DNA of 64,000 bases, from assembly GCA_029641185.1 (NCBI GenBank), contig JAPWGK010000005.1, forward strand, positions 310,001 to 374,000. Reading direction: 5' to 3'. A program made the position numbers and the translations under genes. The notes under the pieces were generated by a model. That model was given only the letters and a program-made list of their open reading frames with translations, was not told the origin of the DNA and made no database searches. Origin of the DNA: Pseudofabraea citricarpa. Its lineage: Eukaryota; Ascomycota; Leotiomycetes; Helotiales; Dermateaceae. How positions within the stretch are numbered: position 1 is the stretch's first letter; the number at the start of each line of letters is the position of its first letter. Below, piece by piece: positions 34,433-47,725 of the stretch.

Positions 34433-36004
34433 TTATACACACATCATAAAAATGGCCCCAATTACGCCAGAAAGCACCACGGCGGTCAGAATTCCTGCTC
34501 CAACCTTTGATCCGGTTGTGATAACCGTATCGTCGACCAAAGAAGTCGATGTCGAGGTATTAACACCTGCAGTGGTGTCCCCTGGACTTGTACCACCAGT
34601 ATCAGTTGTAAGCGGCCCTTTGGTATCTGTAATCAAGTTTCCCTGTATAATTTCTAGAGCACACATTTGCTCCCCTACACCTATGTTGCCATCCCAATTT
34701 CCGTCCATAAACCACTTTTGACCGCACATACGGCCATTAGAACCCCCAGAGCATTGATTTGCCGCTGCTGTGGCAGAGGTTTCAAGTCTTTCTTTGACCG
34801 AATCGTAGAGAAAAGGAGCGACTTTGGTGGATGCAGCCATCCAACGTGCAAGGTAGGCTTTGAATGAGCGTTGATCTACCTTGCAGTTTCCCGAAAGTTC
34901 GCAAAACTCGGTCATGACTCCACCTGCAGAGGGAGTTGCGCCATCATCAGTGAAGAAGACGTTCGTTGCGTTCATGAGTGAACTAGTTCGTGATCTCCAG
35001 AGCGCCGTGGCACTGCTAGATTCGTCAATAGATGCAGACTATAAGATAAGCAATCAGCCAAAGTTATGAGCATCTATAGTTGCGATATAACCTTACATAA
35101 TTATACATATTTGCTGCTCCAAGCAAAAATACTCCAACGTTATAGGTCCACCGGTTATGATCGAAATCCGAGCAGTTTTTTGTTTCATCTGTACCATCAA
35201 AGACTTCTAGATTCTCAGTTATCATTCCTATATCTTCCATCCACTGATATGTTTTCTCAGCCCAGTCGAAGTATGTCGCATTGTTGGTGTACCTCGCAAG
35301 TCGGGCGCCGAGGTTGAAGAAACACCCGTTGGAGATTGCATTTTTATATGTGTAACCGCTATTGAAGCTGAAAATCTGCCATCGAAGACCACCACCGCAG
35401 GTAGCTGGTGGAACATCGTATTGTACCGCCTGTGTATTAAAAACAGCCTGAGCTAATGCGAGCCACTGCGGCGACGTGGATGGGGGGTTTGGAAAATTCG
35501 TCTCGGCTGCTGCCATTGCTGCGAAACCCCAGAAGCCCTGGTCATCGTTCCCCTACGAGAACCATCAGTCATAGCCTTTAAACCATTGACCTGCGAAAAC
35601 GCACTAAACTCTTGCTTTGATTTCGAGGTTTGAAGTCATTGTCTGGAGAGTTCGCTTGATGCAGCAACGCTTGCGTGATCACTTCATTGTACGATGCATC
35701 GCCTGTATAATGCCAGTAGTCAATCATAGCCCCAAACATTGCTCCTGCCTCCCACCAGTAGTATGGTGCTGGTAGATTGCCTGGAGTGTCGCCGGTCTTA
35801 TTTCCAGTGTAGAAACTCATCATGTCATATGCGATCTGTGAAGCCGCTGACTTGATGGAATCTGTAATGCCACTATACTATTAATCATCTCTCAAGTAAT
35901 TCTTGCTTGGAATAGGCAGATATACCTTTACTTGTTACATCCAGTGTAATTGCTAGGCTTGTGCTAGCTGCACCTAGTAGTGTGGTAAAGTGGAATGTTC
36001 TCAT
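34433..36004 (-). CDS. GH76 mannan endo-1,6-alpha-mannosidase (DFG5/DCW1 family), GPI-anchored
   Basis: Exons 36004-35926, 35861-35605, 35552-35097 and 35038-34433 (introns 64, 53 and 58 nt) give 465 residues. There is a signal peptide ([18 protein letters not shown]). GH76 blocks include [12 protein letters not shown], the catalytic Asp pair in [10 protein letters not shown] (about Asp115/Asp116) and CGGGLRWQI. The C-terminal region is Thr/Ser-rich and ends in a hydrophobic tail ([19 protein letters not shown]), typical of a GPI-anchor signal. DFG5/DCW1 enzymes act at the cell surface, attaching GPI glycoproteins to the wall by cleaving and transferring the mannose core. The exon 2 donor (GTGCGT) is unusual but is the only in-frame choice that reproduces the family sequence KSLGNDDQ. 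Confidence 0.9.
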
Positions 36005-38664
36005 TGTTAAAAAGTTCCTCTGTACCATATGGCAATCTAAGACAATCGTACACAGAAGGGGGGGAACAAGAAGAACAAGAAGAGTAAGTAAAATAAAACA
36101 AAAATTAATCGTTGCTATAAGCATCCTGTTAGTCCTGAAAATACGAGGCGAACATGCTTGGCTGAAACAAATTCTCAAAAGCATCAAAATACAGCAAAAT
36201 TTTATAACTGGCACACTACATACAGCACAATCTTTGTGGGATGATCTATTGCGGCGTGCAAATTGGCAACATCGTATCGCTCTTATCCCTTGAATGCTTA
36301 ATAAACTTTAAGTGGGCCTGGTGGGTGGGATCTCGAGGGGGCTATGCTCTGCGTAGCGATAGCCCTGGTTTGGAACGTTTGAATTAGCTAAAATTGGGTC
36401 TTTATAAAACCTAGAATACTCGGACAATTTTAAAGTCCATGTGCGTGATTAGTATAGCATGTGGGTACACTAACAGAAACGTTGAACCATTTGGCTGACA
36501 CGAACTGCCTTTAAGAGACAGTTTCGCTAAACATTGATTTATTCAGCAGGTCCTCCGTCAGCCGTAAAAGCACGCAAAACCGCCCTTTCATTCTCAGACT
36601 TTGAAATAGCTAGATTCTGTTAAGAAGAATACATAGTAAATACCTCCCCCTGTAAAACGAGCCGCTCAAAACTATGCAATTAGTGACCTAGGTAGGTACA
36701 GTCGGTTAAGCCAACGGTACCCCAGATGTAATATTACGTCAGAGGGCTGTACACCTAATCCTAGTGGTTAATCATAACCTTAACAAGACTGCTGATAATA
36801 AAAGAAGCCAAAACAACGAGATAAACCGCGTATCTAGTTGTCTTAAATAGCTAGGAGTTGTTGATGTTAGAGATCCATTAAGTACCTAGCAAACCAGAGA
36901 GCAGATATCATAGCTCTTAATTCGAGTTTAGAACTTCAATTTCGAATGTAACTGAGCTACTTGGTCAGGCATCTGGATCAATCTCGGGTAAAGTAACCAA
37001 AGGAACAAAACACAACACAGGGGCATTCCCCTCGCTCCTTTGTTTTGACAACGCTGGCTACCTGTTTTATCGCATGTGATGCTCATTTGCCTTTCTTTAG
37101 ATTCAGGATCATTTTCTCGACGGTACAAAAGCTTTGTAAGGAGAATCGAGCAACTTGAATTACCATTTCACCAGATTTTAATTCTTACCGAGGTGCATGC
37201 GATTTTCTTCAACAAACAAACATGTTGTATACTCGACAGAAAACGAATAAGGTTTCCTTACCTAGCCTAGAATTCTGTAACGAAGAAAAATCAATGTACC
37301 CTCATAGCTTAAGACTAAAATCCAATCGAGCACAAGCTCAGTGACTACAAACCGACCAAAATCTGTCATATCAAAGTTGGTATGTACCACCCTGCATGCG
37401 CTGGTACGCGAAAATTCTTGGAAGGCACTCCCAAGTATTTAAAGAGGCTTGTCAAATGCTTACATGACCCTCGCGAAACCTTACACAAAACCAACAACGT
37501 ATTTACTCAGCGAACTCGCAGGGTGCCTCCTCTGTCTTTATTGAAGTTGACCGCTACGGAGAATCTACAGTGGTACGGAAATGCTCTAATTTTACTGGAA
37601 AGCAGACGTTATCCAAATTTTCATCTCTGCAGTGGCAGGTTAGTCTCACTTTTCTGGGCAAACACACACCATGTTAAACCTACTCCGGTGAATAACCTGT
37701 TCAGTGAGTTTTTGGCAATGGATAATATGAAAAATTTGAAAAATTTGGCCAATGGTTCTCTATAGTAGCGGATTGACTGGCTCGATTGCAAGAGAAACCA
37801 CTCATTTTGCATTTCCAGTCGTCTGGCCTCATCACCTAAATGAGTTTTACTATTTAACAACAACTAAGTCCTACTCAATGAAATTAGTTTCAATTGAATA
37901 AGAAAAACAAAAGATTTATATGCCATACTCAGTTATAGTAAGGGTTTAATCATTCCATCCACTGCAACGAAACAACCCTTTCCAAAATAGATGCGAGGCA
38001 GACAGCACTTATGCAAGACTTGCTAGAGATATTTCACGACTCTATTTGATTATGTTACAAACTCAATACTAAGTATGTATAGGTACATACCACACCTACA
38101 GCTACAGCAGGCGATGCTAGCATTGCCAGACTGATCTATCCGCCTATAGTGTCCTAGCTTTACCACTGCCGAAATACTTTGCCTCCAAAAGTGTTTCTGC
38201 CAAAAGTTCCATGAAATTTTGAAGTAAATAGCCGGCCAAGCCGAGGAGTGCTCATGTAGAACCTTACAACTGACTTCACAACGATGCATTATCCAGGTAG
38301 ATCTTACCAAGAAATTCAAGGATCTCTTGTAGAATGAGTCGTTCTTTGGGATCTGGGGAAATCATATTGTTGAAGGGATTTTAGAGCACTACTAATTTTT
38401 ACTTTGTACTGAGTTGGAAGGTTTTGCGATAAAGAAAGTGCATTAGAATGTCAACACCCTCAAAGGTAACTGCTATTTCTATGTATTGACCCCATTAGCT
38501 TGGTCAAGCAAGTGACCAGAAGACTAGGCGACGAAACCTCTTGAATCCCATATATTGCCAAAGAAAAAAGATGGAACATGGGCGGAGAGGATATATTAGT
38601 TCTCGCGATATATTCCTTACCGATTCAGCTTTCAGTCCTATATAGGCTGAAGACATGTTTCAAA
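36005..38664. other. 2.7-kb gene-poor AT-rich region
   Basis: Between GH76 start and GH79 stop. ORFs up to 127 codons (for example 37382-37765 plus) show no recognisable features. No tRNA, repeat or terminal-repeat structure found by eye. Confidence 0.5.
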
Positions 38665-40489
38665 CTATTTTGACAACATGTCAACAAACTCCAACACAGC
38701 CGCGGTCGAGTCCTCGACTTCTACTGACACCATTCCATCTCTGATATAAGCCGTTTCTCCGACTGACACATTACTCAATTGCACAGGTTTGCCATCATCC
38801 AACTCATAATTATAGCTCCACCCATCCCAAGTGATTCCCGTAATTGCATCACTGCCATTGGCCAGTAGCCTTCTCACATCTACAACCTTAGCACCAGGTG
38901 CATCGATCTTAAAATTGTAAGTCCTTTTTGGTCGTGTAGTTGAAATGCTAGAACCATTGAACTCCCTCAAGTTGATAACAGCAACCTTCTTGATTTTCTC
39001 ATTAACATAAGCCACATAAGCTGCCTGATCAGTTCCTTCTAGCGGTAGATTAGATACTTTCACACTATTAAGTTCGTCGGTGAGATTCCCCAGGAAAGCG
39101 GCAACAGCGATGTTTCCGTAATAAGGGGCTTTGGTTCCGATGCTGGTCTTGTTTGTCGATACGGGCTGGAATGCTTGGTAGCGGTAATCAGTGCCTTGAT
39201 GCATATGCATCCTTTTGACTCCAATAGATGCTGCGTATAAACTGTAGTCAATTACCCAGAGCGCGGCACCGAAGGAATTCGAGAGCCCTGGTGTGCCTTG
39301 GTTATAAAGGGAATTCGTCTCTCCTAATACGTAAGGGATGCCGGTAAATGAGAGGTTTCTTAAGCGAGCTGCATGTGGCGTTAATGATGCTACAGTTGAA
39401 CTGTGATTTAGAAGAGAGTTTGCGAGCGAGATGCCAGGTTGTGTTGAGCTTCCAATATAGCTGTCAGACAAGTCAGTGGAAATGGCCATGCTGAATTTAC
39501 ACGAAAAAACATACTTGTGTATGGCAAGAAACTTAATGTCCTCATCTACATTCAATCCTAAAGTCTTGAACTCCACATAAGGATCCAGAATGAAAGGTGG
39601 GGCAACTAGAGAAGGTGCAAAGTATCCGATACTTGAATTTGCAAGCTTGGGACAAGCTTTTGCGATTTCGGCATTGATTGCTCGTGTTCCATTCAGCCAC
39701 TGGCTGACATACTCAACATCGTTCCATCCTGGAGGCCGTATAGCGCCCAGAGGAGTAACAGCATAGGTATCAGGTTCATTGCCGTATTCCCAAGCTATCA
39801 AGTTCCCATGACTGAGTGCTTTGCACGCAATTGGTGCCATGTCCATCAGAGATTCCCACCCTTTAGTATTGTTACCACCAAATGCTAAATTAAATCCGTG
39901 GGTGAATTTAGTGTTGGGCAGTGTGTTGTAGGACTCGAAAAAAGATGGTCCGATGTAGAGGGTGGTTGGGTAGTCGTCTGATCGTGCGGCATCATATGTC
40001 CCATTTGTGCTATAAGGTAAGCTTGCATTGTAAATTGCGTAGTCTTGAGTATTGCCACCAGTTCGGACATATGGTTTTGTTCCTGTCAAGTTACCAATGT
40101 TATTAAGAAGGTTGTCTGTAAATGTATTAGGCGACGAAGAATTGCCTGGTGTTTGTTAGCGATGTCTAAACTGCGCTGCAAAATAGTTGCGATATTCCAT
40201 GGATTCATTTTATAGTATATTCGAACACAAAGTTTTAGGTTCATAGGTAGTCTCTTCAAGTCTAAAAGCATACTTCAATACTTCAGACCCCGAGGATATT
40301 TGCTGCGTGTGACTAAGCGAGACAACTGGTCATACCTGCATAATCTGGGAGAAATGCAAATTCTATCGAGAAACTGACAAAGGCTTCGAGAGGAGCACCC
40401 GAGGAGTTTCTAGATGGAGCACTAGGGATTTGTATAGTACTTGACAGAGCAATACCGGCGAGGGCTAGCACAATAAGGGATTGAAACAT
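38665..40489 (-). CDS. secreted GH79 beta-glucuronidase/heparanase-like glycoside hydrolase
   Basis: Exons 40489-40336, 40145-39515 and 39460-38665 (introns 190 and 54 nt) give 526 residues. It has a signal peptide (MFQSLIVLALAGIALSS). The clan GH-A barrel has the acid/base Glu about 175 in AWEYGNEPDTY and the nucleophile Glu about 309 in YVLGETNSLYNQ. A beta-rich GH79 C-terminal domain follows (about residues 400-526). Fungal members remove glucuronic acid or 4-O-methylglucuronic acid from arabinogalactan or similar polymers outside the cell. The 54-nt intron is 3n and stop-free, so an unspliced product would carry an 18-residue insert after AIHK; splicing restores the family's AIHNY. Divergent from the SSADH gene. 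Confidence 0.9.
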
Positions 40490-41283
40490 CTCGGCAAGAG
40501 TGAGAAAGGATTTTACAACACTTGTGATGATTTTGAATTATGTGTTTTTTGTAAAGCAAACTATTCTGCAGCTCAGTGCTCCAGTGTCCAGTATTTATTG
40601 TCCACGCAGAGGTTCATGTGGCAGTTGAAAAACCTGGCACAAGTATCAAACTTGTTGCCGTGCAGTGTCACTACGTGATGAATTCAGATTTGCCGACGTT
40701 GCAACACTGTCTATTTAACCGTAGGGGATATGACAGCGAATAGAATTACCCCACATAATGATGATCTTGGAAACCAAACTCTCTCTGAGCGTCTTTCCCC
40801 CGCATAACTCCTCGTTTATCGTTTATAAACGAACTTTACGAATACGATTGCCGGTCTCCGCACGTGACTCAGAGCTGAAATGAGTTCGGGTTTAAGATGG
40901 CTTACAAGTCAACCATCCTCTCCCAATCTTTTGCAACTGTCTATTACACTTGGAGAAGCGGGCATTTGGTAAAAGCTTCTTGCAATTCTGAAAATCGATA
41001 TGAATTCTAGTCGAGAATCAGAAACTTCTCTGTTCGCGCCGTGCACAGGGGAATTTGTCAAAAGGCCATCTGCCGGCGTTATCAGCGCCGAAAGTGTGAC
41101 GTCGCGAGACCATAAAGGCTGCGCTCAAATCCCCCACTCCATGGAACTGCTTTTCCATTCCCTCTTCCCTCACAACCCCTCATAATTTCTTACCAATCAA
41201 TTGAGCTTCTCGAACCAATGCAGAACCGGTAACGCTACTGATACCATCATTAAATACTGAAGCCACCCTATCCGGCAAACAAG
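40490..41283. promoter_or_regulatory. divergent promoter region, GH79 / SSADH
   Basis: About 790 bp between the two start codons, no ORF worth calling. A CRE-like palindrome is listed separately. Confidence 0.5.
41097..41103 (+). promoter_or_regulatory. CRE/bZIP-like palindrome TGACGTC
   Basis: TGACGTC, a CREB/ATF-type bZIP core, lies 180 bp upstream of the SSADH ATG in the divergent promoter. Motif seen; function not tested. Confidence 0.3.
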
Positions 41284-42995
41284 ATGACCAATCTTCTCCG
41301 GTCCACAGCTTCAGCTTCACGAATACTATCACGATTTCAACGATCCAATCTACCTGCTATTTATTCACGGCAAGCTTCTACAATGTCGCATAACGTACCG
41401 AAGCTCAATGATCCCTCATTGCTCAAGACGAATGTCGCATATGTGAATGGAGAGTGGGTAAAAGCGAAGTCGGGAAAGACTTTCGAGGTAACAGGTAAAA
41501 GGCCCACTTACAAATCCGTCTTCGAAGACCACACTAACAAATGCTTTTGAACAGATCCATCTTCTGGGAAGGTAATCGGTTCTGCGCCTGAGTTCGATGC
41601 CGAAGACACAAAGCTTGCTATCGATGCAGCTGCCGCCGCCTTTCCCGAATTCAGAAAGACAACTGGACGACAACGATCGAAGCTTTTGAGGAAGTGGTAT
41701 GACCTATGCGTTGAGAATGCGGATGATATCGCGAAGCTCATTACATGGGAGAATGGAAAGCCTTTCGCGGATGCAAAGGGAGAGGTTACATATGCTGCGA
41801 ATTTCTTCGAGTGGTTCAGTGAAGAGGCACCCAGGATCTATGGTGATACTATTCCAGCTTCCGTACCTGGAAACCGTATTGTCACGATAAAGGAACCTGT
41901 TGGAGTCTGTGGGTTGATTACACCGTATGTATCTGGAGCTCGACTTACCTACCGAATTGCCAAAGCTGACAGCTCTGCAGATGGAACTTCCCCGCAGCTA
42001 TGATTACACGAAAAATCGGGCCTGCCCTTGCAGCTGGTTGCACCGTTGTGGCAAAATCCCCTGGTGAGACACCTTTCACAGCTCTTGCTCTTGCCGAGCT
42101 TGCGCACCGAGCTGGGATTCCTAAGGGGGTTGTCAACATTGTTTCTGCTCTCCAAAATACACCTGAAGTAGGCGAAGTGCTTACCACATCACCGATCGTA
42201 AAGAAGGTCTCTTTTACGGGATCGACGGGTGTTGGAAAGCTTCTCATGAAGCAATCCTCTTCAACGCTGAAGAAACTATCGTTTGAACTTGGAGGAAATG
42301 CCCCATTTATTGTCTTTGACGATGCAGATCTGGACGTTGCTGTGGCTGGAGCAGTGGCTAGCAAGTTCCGCTCTTCAGGCCAGACCTGCGTTTGTGCAAA
42401 CCGATTGTTCATTCAGTCTGGCGTTTATGATAGCTTCGCTCAGAAGTTTGCAGTAAAGGTGAATGAGTTTAAGGTTGGTGGTGGTTACACCGAAGGCGTC
42501 ACTCATGGCCCACTCATTCACGATCGTGCTATCAGCAAAGTCGATGCACATGTTCGGGATGCTGAGAAGAAGGGCGGAAAAGTCATCGCAGGAGGTCAAA
42601 AGATGCCAGAGCTAGGAGACAATTTCTTCCAGCCAACTATCATCACAGGAATGACCACCGACATGGCTTTAGCGACAGAAGAGACCTTCGGCCCCGTTGC
42701 TGGACTATTCAAGTTTGAGACGGAAGAGGAGGTAGTTAAGATTGCCAATGCCACCGAGGTTGGATTGGCAGGATATTTCTTCTCGAGAGATTTCCAAAGG
42801 ATCACTAGGGTCGCAGAGGCATTAGAGGTTGGCATGGTAGGTGTAAATACCGGCTTAATCAGTGATCCAGCCGCACCATTTGGAGGAGTAAAGGAATCAG
42901 GATTTGGAAGAGAAGGAAGCAAATATGGTATCGCCGAGTATCAAGTAACCAAGATGATCACATATGGCGGCAACGACCAGCCATTACAAAAGTAG
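41284..42995 (+). CDS. UGA2: NAD(P)+-dependent succinate-semialdehyde dehydrogenase
   Basis: Exons 41284-41494, 41555-41924 and 41981-42995 (introns 60 and 56 nt, the first with an ACTAAC branch) give 531 residues. It oxidises succinate semialdehyde to succinate, the last step of the GABA shunt. ALDH features are LITPWNFPAAMITRKIGPAL, FTGSTGVGK (cofactor loop), the general base Glu296 in FELGGNAP and the catalytic Cys330 in GQTCVCANR. The GQTCVCANR context is typical of SSADH rather than other ALDHs. The N-terminus (MTNLLRSTASASRILSRFQR) is basic and Ser-rich, a probable mitochondrial presequence; an internal MSHNVPKL could give a cytosolic form. Symbol assigned by family, not by synteny. Confidence 0.92.
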
Positions 42996-45900
42996 AATGA
43001 CGTTAGCTGCGAAAAGATAATAATTCAATCTAAAAGATATATCTAGATAATAACCTCAAAGATGTGACTGAATGCTGAACTTCAAAAGTGATGTCATCTT
43101 GAGTGTGAAAGCTTCAACTTGATTGGAGAAAAAAGTCTTGCAGACTGTCACTCACTAAAATTGTAAGACCGCTAGAAAGAATTATCCCAGGTTCGGCGAA
43201 TAATATTGCTCGATGGTGACTGGGCTTTGGTATTCTAACATAGAGAGCCTTCCATCTCGTTGTGCCGCGTCCATGTTGCCAGTTGGCTCTTTTACCCCTT
43301 TACTTCTGTCAAAAAACTCACGGTTTACTATGGAATACCGGAATTCGAAGACTAAGTATACGCTGGGAAGTGGAATCGAACAAGCATCCTTAAGGAATGC
43401 GTTAGATGCTACAGGTTATTATTGCAAGCACTCTGAGGAACTTGCTTTTGTATCGGGACAACAGTTAAAAACACCATAGCAAATGATTTGCGTAGAAACA
43501 CTCGGTCTAAGAGATGAGTGTAATCAAAAAGACTTTAATTGGGCGGAATGTCAGTCGTATTATAAAATGTTAAACATAGACGTCTCCCAAACCCGAGTTC
43601 TGTACGTCGTATGATTCTATGTCGAATTGAAAGTATTTCTAGAAGCTCTACCTCTCATTTTTATGTATAATACCCAAGCAAGCTTATAAATGGAAGGATA
43701 AATAACCCAGACCAGGTATCCAAGGAATCTATGGGGGAAACTTTCGTATTCTTTGATGTGCTACTTCAAGCAGTCAAGATTAAGCGAGGCTTTGATTTGT
43801 CTCCAAAGTGGTGCACAGCTACTTGGAGAATTGGTTCAAGGCTTTGACTTATTTGTAAGTTTCTTGAATTACAGGACAGGGCTTCATATGTTCGAAAGTA
43901 CGCTGTGAGTAGTTCTTAGGTCGTGACTTGTCAGATATGCACTTGGATTAAGAGGGTTGGTATTGTCGCTTTAGAGAATGAGGTAAAACCTAGAAATTTC
44001 CGTACGGGTTCCCGACATCAGCACAATACATGGTACTTCCGTACATCAAGTAATACTTCCATGCTAGATTTCACAGAACTTGGGAAAAGAATAGAATGCA
44101 AGTCAATGTAAAATATGAGACACTTGGAAGGGTGACATATCAAGGGCTGATTAATAAGCTGAATCTAAGACAAGTCGACCGCAAGGGCAAAGCGAAACAA
44201 AGTGGCGCGGGATCTCGAAGCTCCAAATCGCGATGTCCCAGGGGCCAGAGCAAACAAGAAAAGATCAGCCCGAAGAGAAACGTAAACAGCAATCGCAAGG
44301 GCGAAGGGTAAAGTTTAATCAAAAGGTTTTCTTAAATCCGAGCGGAGAGGCGAGGGGTTTTTCCTTTTTTTGCTTGGTCTTCTCCGGTAGCCTCGATGGA
44401 CTTTTTCTTCTTGCGAAACGTTGCATGTCGTCTTTTACGCCCAGAGGCCACTAAGACTTGAGTCACGTCTGTCGTCTTGTCGTTATTCGTCTCAAGTTGT
44501 GGGGAACATGCCGGATCACCAAGTAATATACAACTGGGCAAGAAATCACAGCTCTTGGGGATTTCTTGACTTCTTGGGACCAAGTCTTTGAGTAATCATG
44601 CGATGGAGGGAGGATTGGATGGAATTGGAATGGCTTGTCTTTTTTTGAAATCTGTACTTCGATCTGGATACTGCACCTTGAGTCTACCATTGATGTCGCT
44701 TCTTTTCACGTACCTGAGTCTCTTCTTTTCTCTGAGATCTGATTCCCGAGGTTTTGGGGGTTTTGTTTTGGGAATTATAGGGCTGACGGGGAATTCAATC
44801 CTTATGGGTCCTCATCAAGAGAGAGGGGTATGTGAAACTCAATTTCCCTCTCGCTCGCCCTTCTCCTTTTCAGGAGACTACGCCCACCTCTCTCGTCTTG
44901 AAGAGTTTTGTCGCACATCTCACTTTGTGCCCAGAGGACCTAAGGCAATGTTTAAATCCATCCGAACAAATCCTTTTGTTTCCCATCTCTGTGGGTATTT
45001 TTGGAAGGAAGAGGCGTGCGGATTGTTGCCAAGCCAGTCGGTGATCCCGCTTCCCCCGTTTGAGAAAGTGGGACATATCGTCGTCACCCAACTTCACTAC
45101 TTTGCGAATGCCGAAGGCCGCGTCCACGTCTATCTAAAAGAGAAAGAGAGAAGGAAATGACGGGCTATTCTTGTATTCACTAGCTCTCTTCTGGAATCTT
45201 TGTTGCTCGTCTTCAATTCCGCCGAGACCTGCTGGATTGCACTTTGGGACTCCTCTTGCGCCTTACTTGAGAGAATAAGGATTCGAGGATTTCTTATCTC
45301 CCGGTCGAGGTTCCAGATCGCCCGCTTATTCTTGCTTGCTTGCTACCAGCTGGGAATCGAGACAGTACTAGTGGTACTTGCTATTGAGTGATGGTATACT
45401 TTTTAATGGCTTCACACAACAAAAAGAGTTTAGATTATCATAAACCATCTTAAACCGGCCACTCCTGTCGGCTGAATGCCGCTCTAACTTAGAGTATTGA
45501 ATAAGAATGCTTACAAAAGCAGCTATCAACCAATATTCTGTCTCTTTGAGAGACGGCTTACAATAAGGTTGAAACTAGACTTGGTTGATTGTCTGCAAGA
45601 AACAATTCTCACGAGAATGGAAATTCATCAAAGACCAATGCCCTCACATCATAGTTTAGAAGAGAGAACAGGCGGGAGAACGGGAGTTCAGAGGCACCGT
45701 GAGAATTACCAGGCGAAGAGCTCGTCGTCTACCAAAGTGTACTAGTTTTCAGAATCGTGTTCAATCAGTCTTGAGAATTGAGCTTGGATGTGTTTTCTCG
45801 TCGGAAGAACAATTCGAGGCAAACCTAGACAGCAAGCTTTGTGTTAACCGGGCCACTGGCATCTAGACACAGGAGTTCTGCCACACCAGACGCCTGAAAG

Positions 45901-47725
45901 GCAGGTCCAAGCTGCTTGCATTCATACTGTACTTGTCCGAGCCGGGCATCGAGCTCTTTGTTGCAGATCTGAGAAAAAGCCCAGCAAACTAAAGGATACT
46001 TTAAGCCGTTTAAGCAATTTGAATTTTCTGTCTCTTGCATGCTAGTAAGGTGGGCGCATCGACCAAGCCAGTCTACGACGGCACTCCACTTTGCCGAGTC
46101 GACGAAGAATACCCAGAGCAAAAAAAAATCGCCTCAAGGATTTAGAACCCCTGGTTTATCTTGGACTGTTCAGCCCTCTTCAACCATGACGACACTTCGT
46201 TGCACGTCTCATTTCTTGCCCAGGCGTGCTAAGAACCCATCTAGTAAAATCTCTTTCCCTGAGTCTCCTTTGATCGGTCAAATCATACTTTGATGGGCGG
46301 TGCCTGTACGGTATTTGTCTGCCGGCGCCGAAAAGAGGAAAGAAGACGGCAAATGCCTGAGATACCGACCGCCCTTGGAGCGACAGACTTATTTCGCTGA
46401 CCCCCTAAAGGAAGATAATTGAGATACTTATGACCTAATATTTATAACTCATTCATTAATGGTTCTTTTTTTCTCAAAGAATGTATAGAAGTTACCTCAT
46501 GATCTTTTCACTAATTGTTTCTGTAAAAGATGGCTAGCCCTAGAATTTTTTTCATTATGAAGTATACATAAATGTTCTTCAACTCTTTCTTATGTTTAAT
46601 ACCCTCCTCAAAAGCAATTAAGATAACCTCTTCAGGGGGTAGTAGAATAAGTTCATCACTTGGGTCTATCACGTATGTGCCGGGGGGGATAAAATGTACA
46701 AGCTAGAAGTAGAAAATCGCCGCCACATGCCGAAAACCCACCCAACCATGTATTTTTCATCAAGACGAGTGGTTTTGTCGCACGTCTGAACTTACGCCGA
46801 GAGATTCTCAGGAGCCGTTCGAGCCGTTCCAGCAATTGGGGTTCAAGTATTCGCTCATAGACTTTGGTGGTGGTCAACCGCTCCCGACGGACTCCTCGGG
46901 TACCCTTTTTCGGGATAGTGCTCAATTCTCAAACCCCAACATGACATTTCAGACCCTCTAGCCTTTAACCTCTAACATCTGCTTCTGTTGCATATCTGAT
47001 TGTCTTGGAAGCAGCCTCTTTGGATCATTTTAGCTGCTTATTTCTCTTGGGTAAGTCTGGGCTCTCTTGTAAACTTCAGTCGCAAAAGTCTGTGTATGCC
47101 CCACTTGTAAGAATTGCGACGCGATTGCCTCTCATATCCTTCAACTACTATTAGGTGACCGTGTTGCGTGAATTCTTATTTCGGGCTATTTTGCTGGAAC
47201 GTATTGTCAAATTGGAGTAGCCTGTATCGGCCATGAGGATAATACGACCCTATTTTATAGTGAGGACGAGCAGTCTCACAGCATCGTTCTACTTTATGCC
47301 TGCAAAGATAATAGACGATTAATTTTGATAGTTTCACAAGATAAAAGGTTGCTTCAAGGCCCGTTTTCATTCTTGAAGAGGATGTCTAAGATAGCAGAGA
47401 TCAGATGTTCAATTTGGAGGAGTAGTTGTCTAGATCTGTTGGTGAAAATAATCCTTCCTAGTCATTTGAAGCTATATAACAGAGTGTTTAAGGGCTAACG
47501 ATTGAAGTGACTGATACAAAACAAGACTTATTCAAAATATGTATCTGGCCTTCGTTATACCAGGGAAGATATATTATTAGTATACTATTTATATTTCCCA
47601 AAAACAGCTCCGCCATTGAGCTCTAGATAAATGAATACAAGATAAGAGATGTCCTATCACTCAGAAATCCTAGCCATTGGAGACGCCTTTGGTCTCATAC
47701 CATACCGTAAGGTTTCAAACTAGTC
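42996..47725. other. 4.7-kb gene-poor region
   Basis: Between SSADH and the alpha/beta hydrolase. It contains several overlapping ORFs of up to 190 codons (44588-45160 plus) with no recognisable domain, and one mildly protein-like Cys-containing ORF listed separately. No transposase, reverse transcriptase or terminal repeats recognised. Possibly eroded repeats, but I cannot show this. Confidence 0.45.
45825..46121 (-). CDS. uncharacterised small Cys-containing ORF
   Basis: A 98-codon frame, with an internal ATG 51 nt before the midpoint at about 46041. It has six or seven scattered cysteines and a segment (KYPLVCWAFSQICNKELDAR) that looks more protein-like than its surroundings. There is no signal peptide at either ATG and no family recognised. 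Weak; could be a remnant or chance. Confidence 0.18.
   Translation of the reverse strand: MLWVFFVDSAKWSAVVDWLGRCAHLTSMQETENSNCLNGLKYPLVCWAFSQICNKELDARLGQVQYECKQLGPAFQASGVAELLCLDASGPVNTKLAV

Noticed and set aside
44588..45160. 190-codon ORF, the longest in the 43-47.7 kb region.
   Set aside because: No domain, overlapping ORFs on the other strand, uneven composition; length alone is not convincing.
44900..46800. Three segments (about 44915, 46200 and 46780) share a GTCGCACxTCTxA-like core and looked like a dispersed repeat.
   Set aside because: Similarity is only about 30 bp with many mismatches and no common boundaries.
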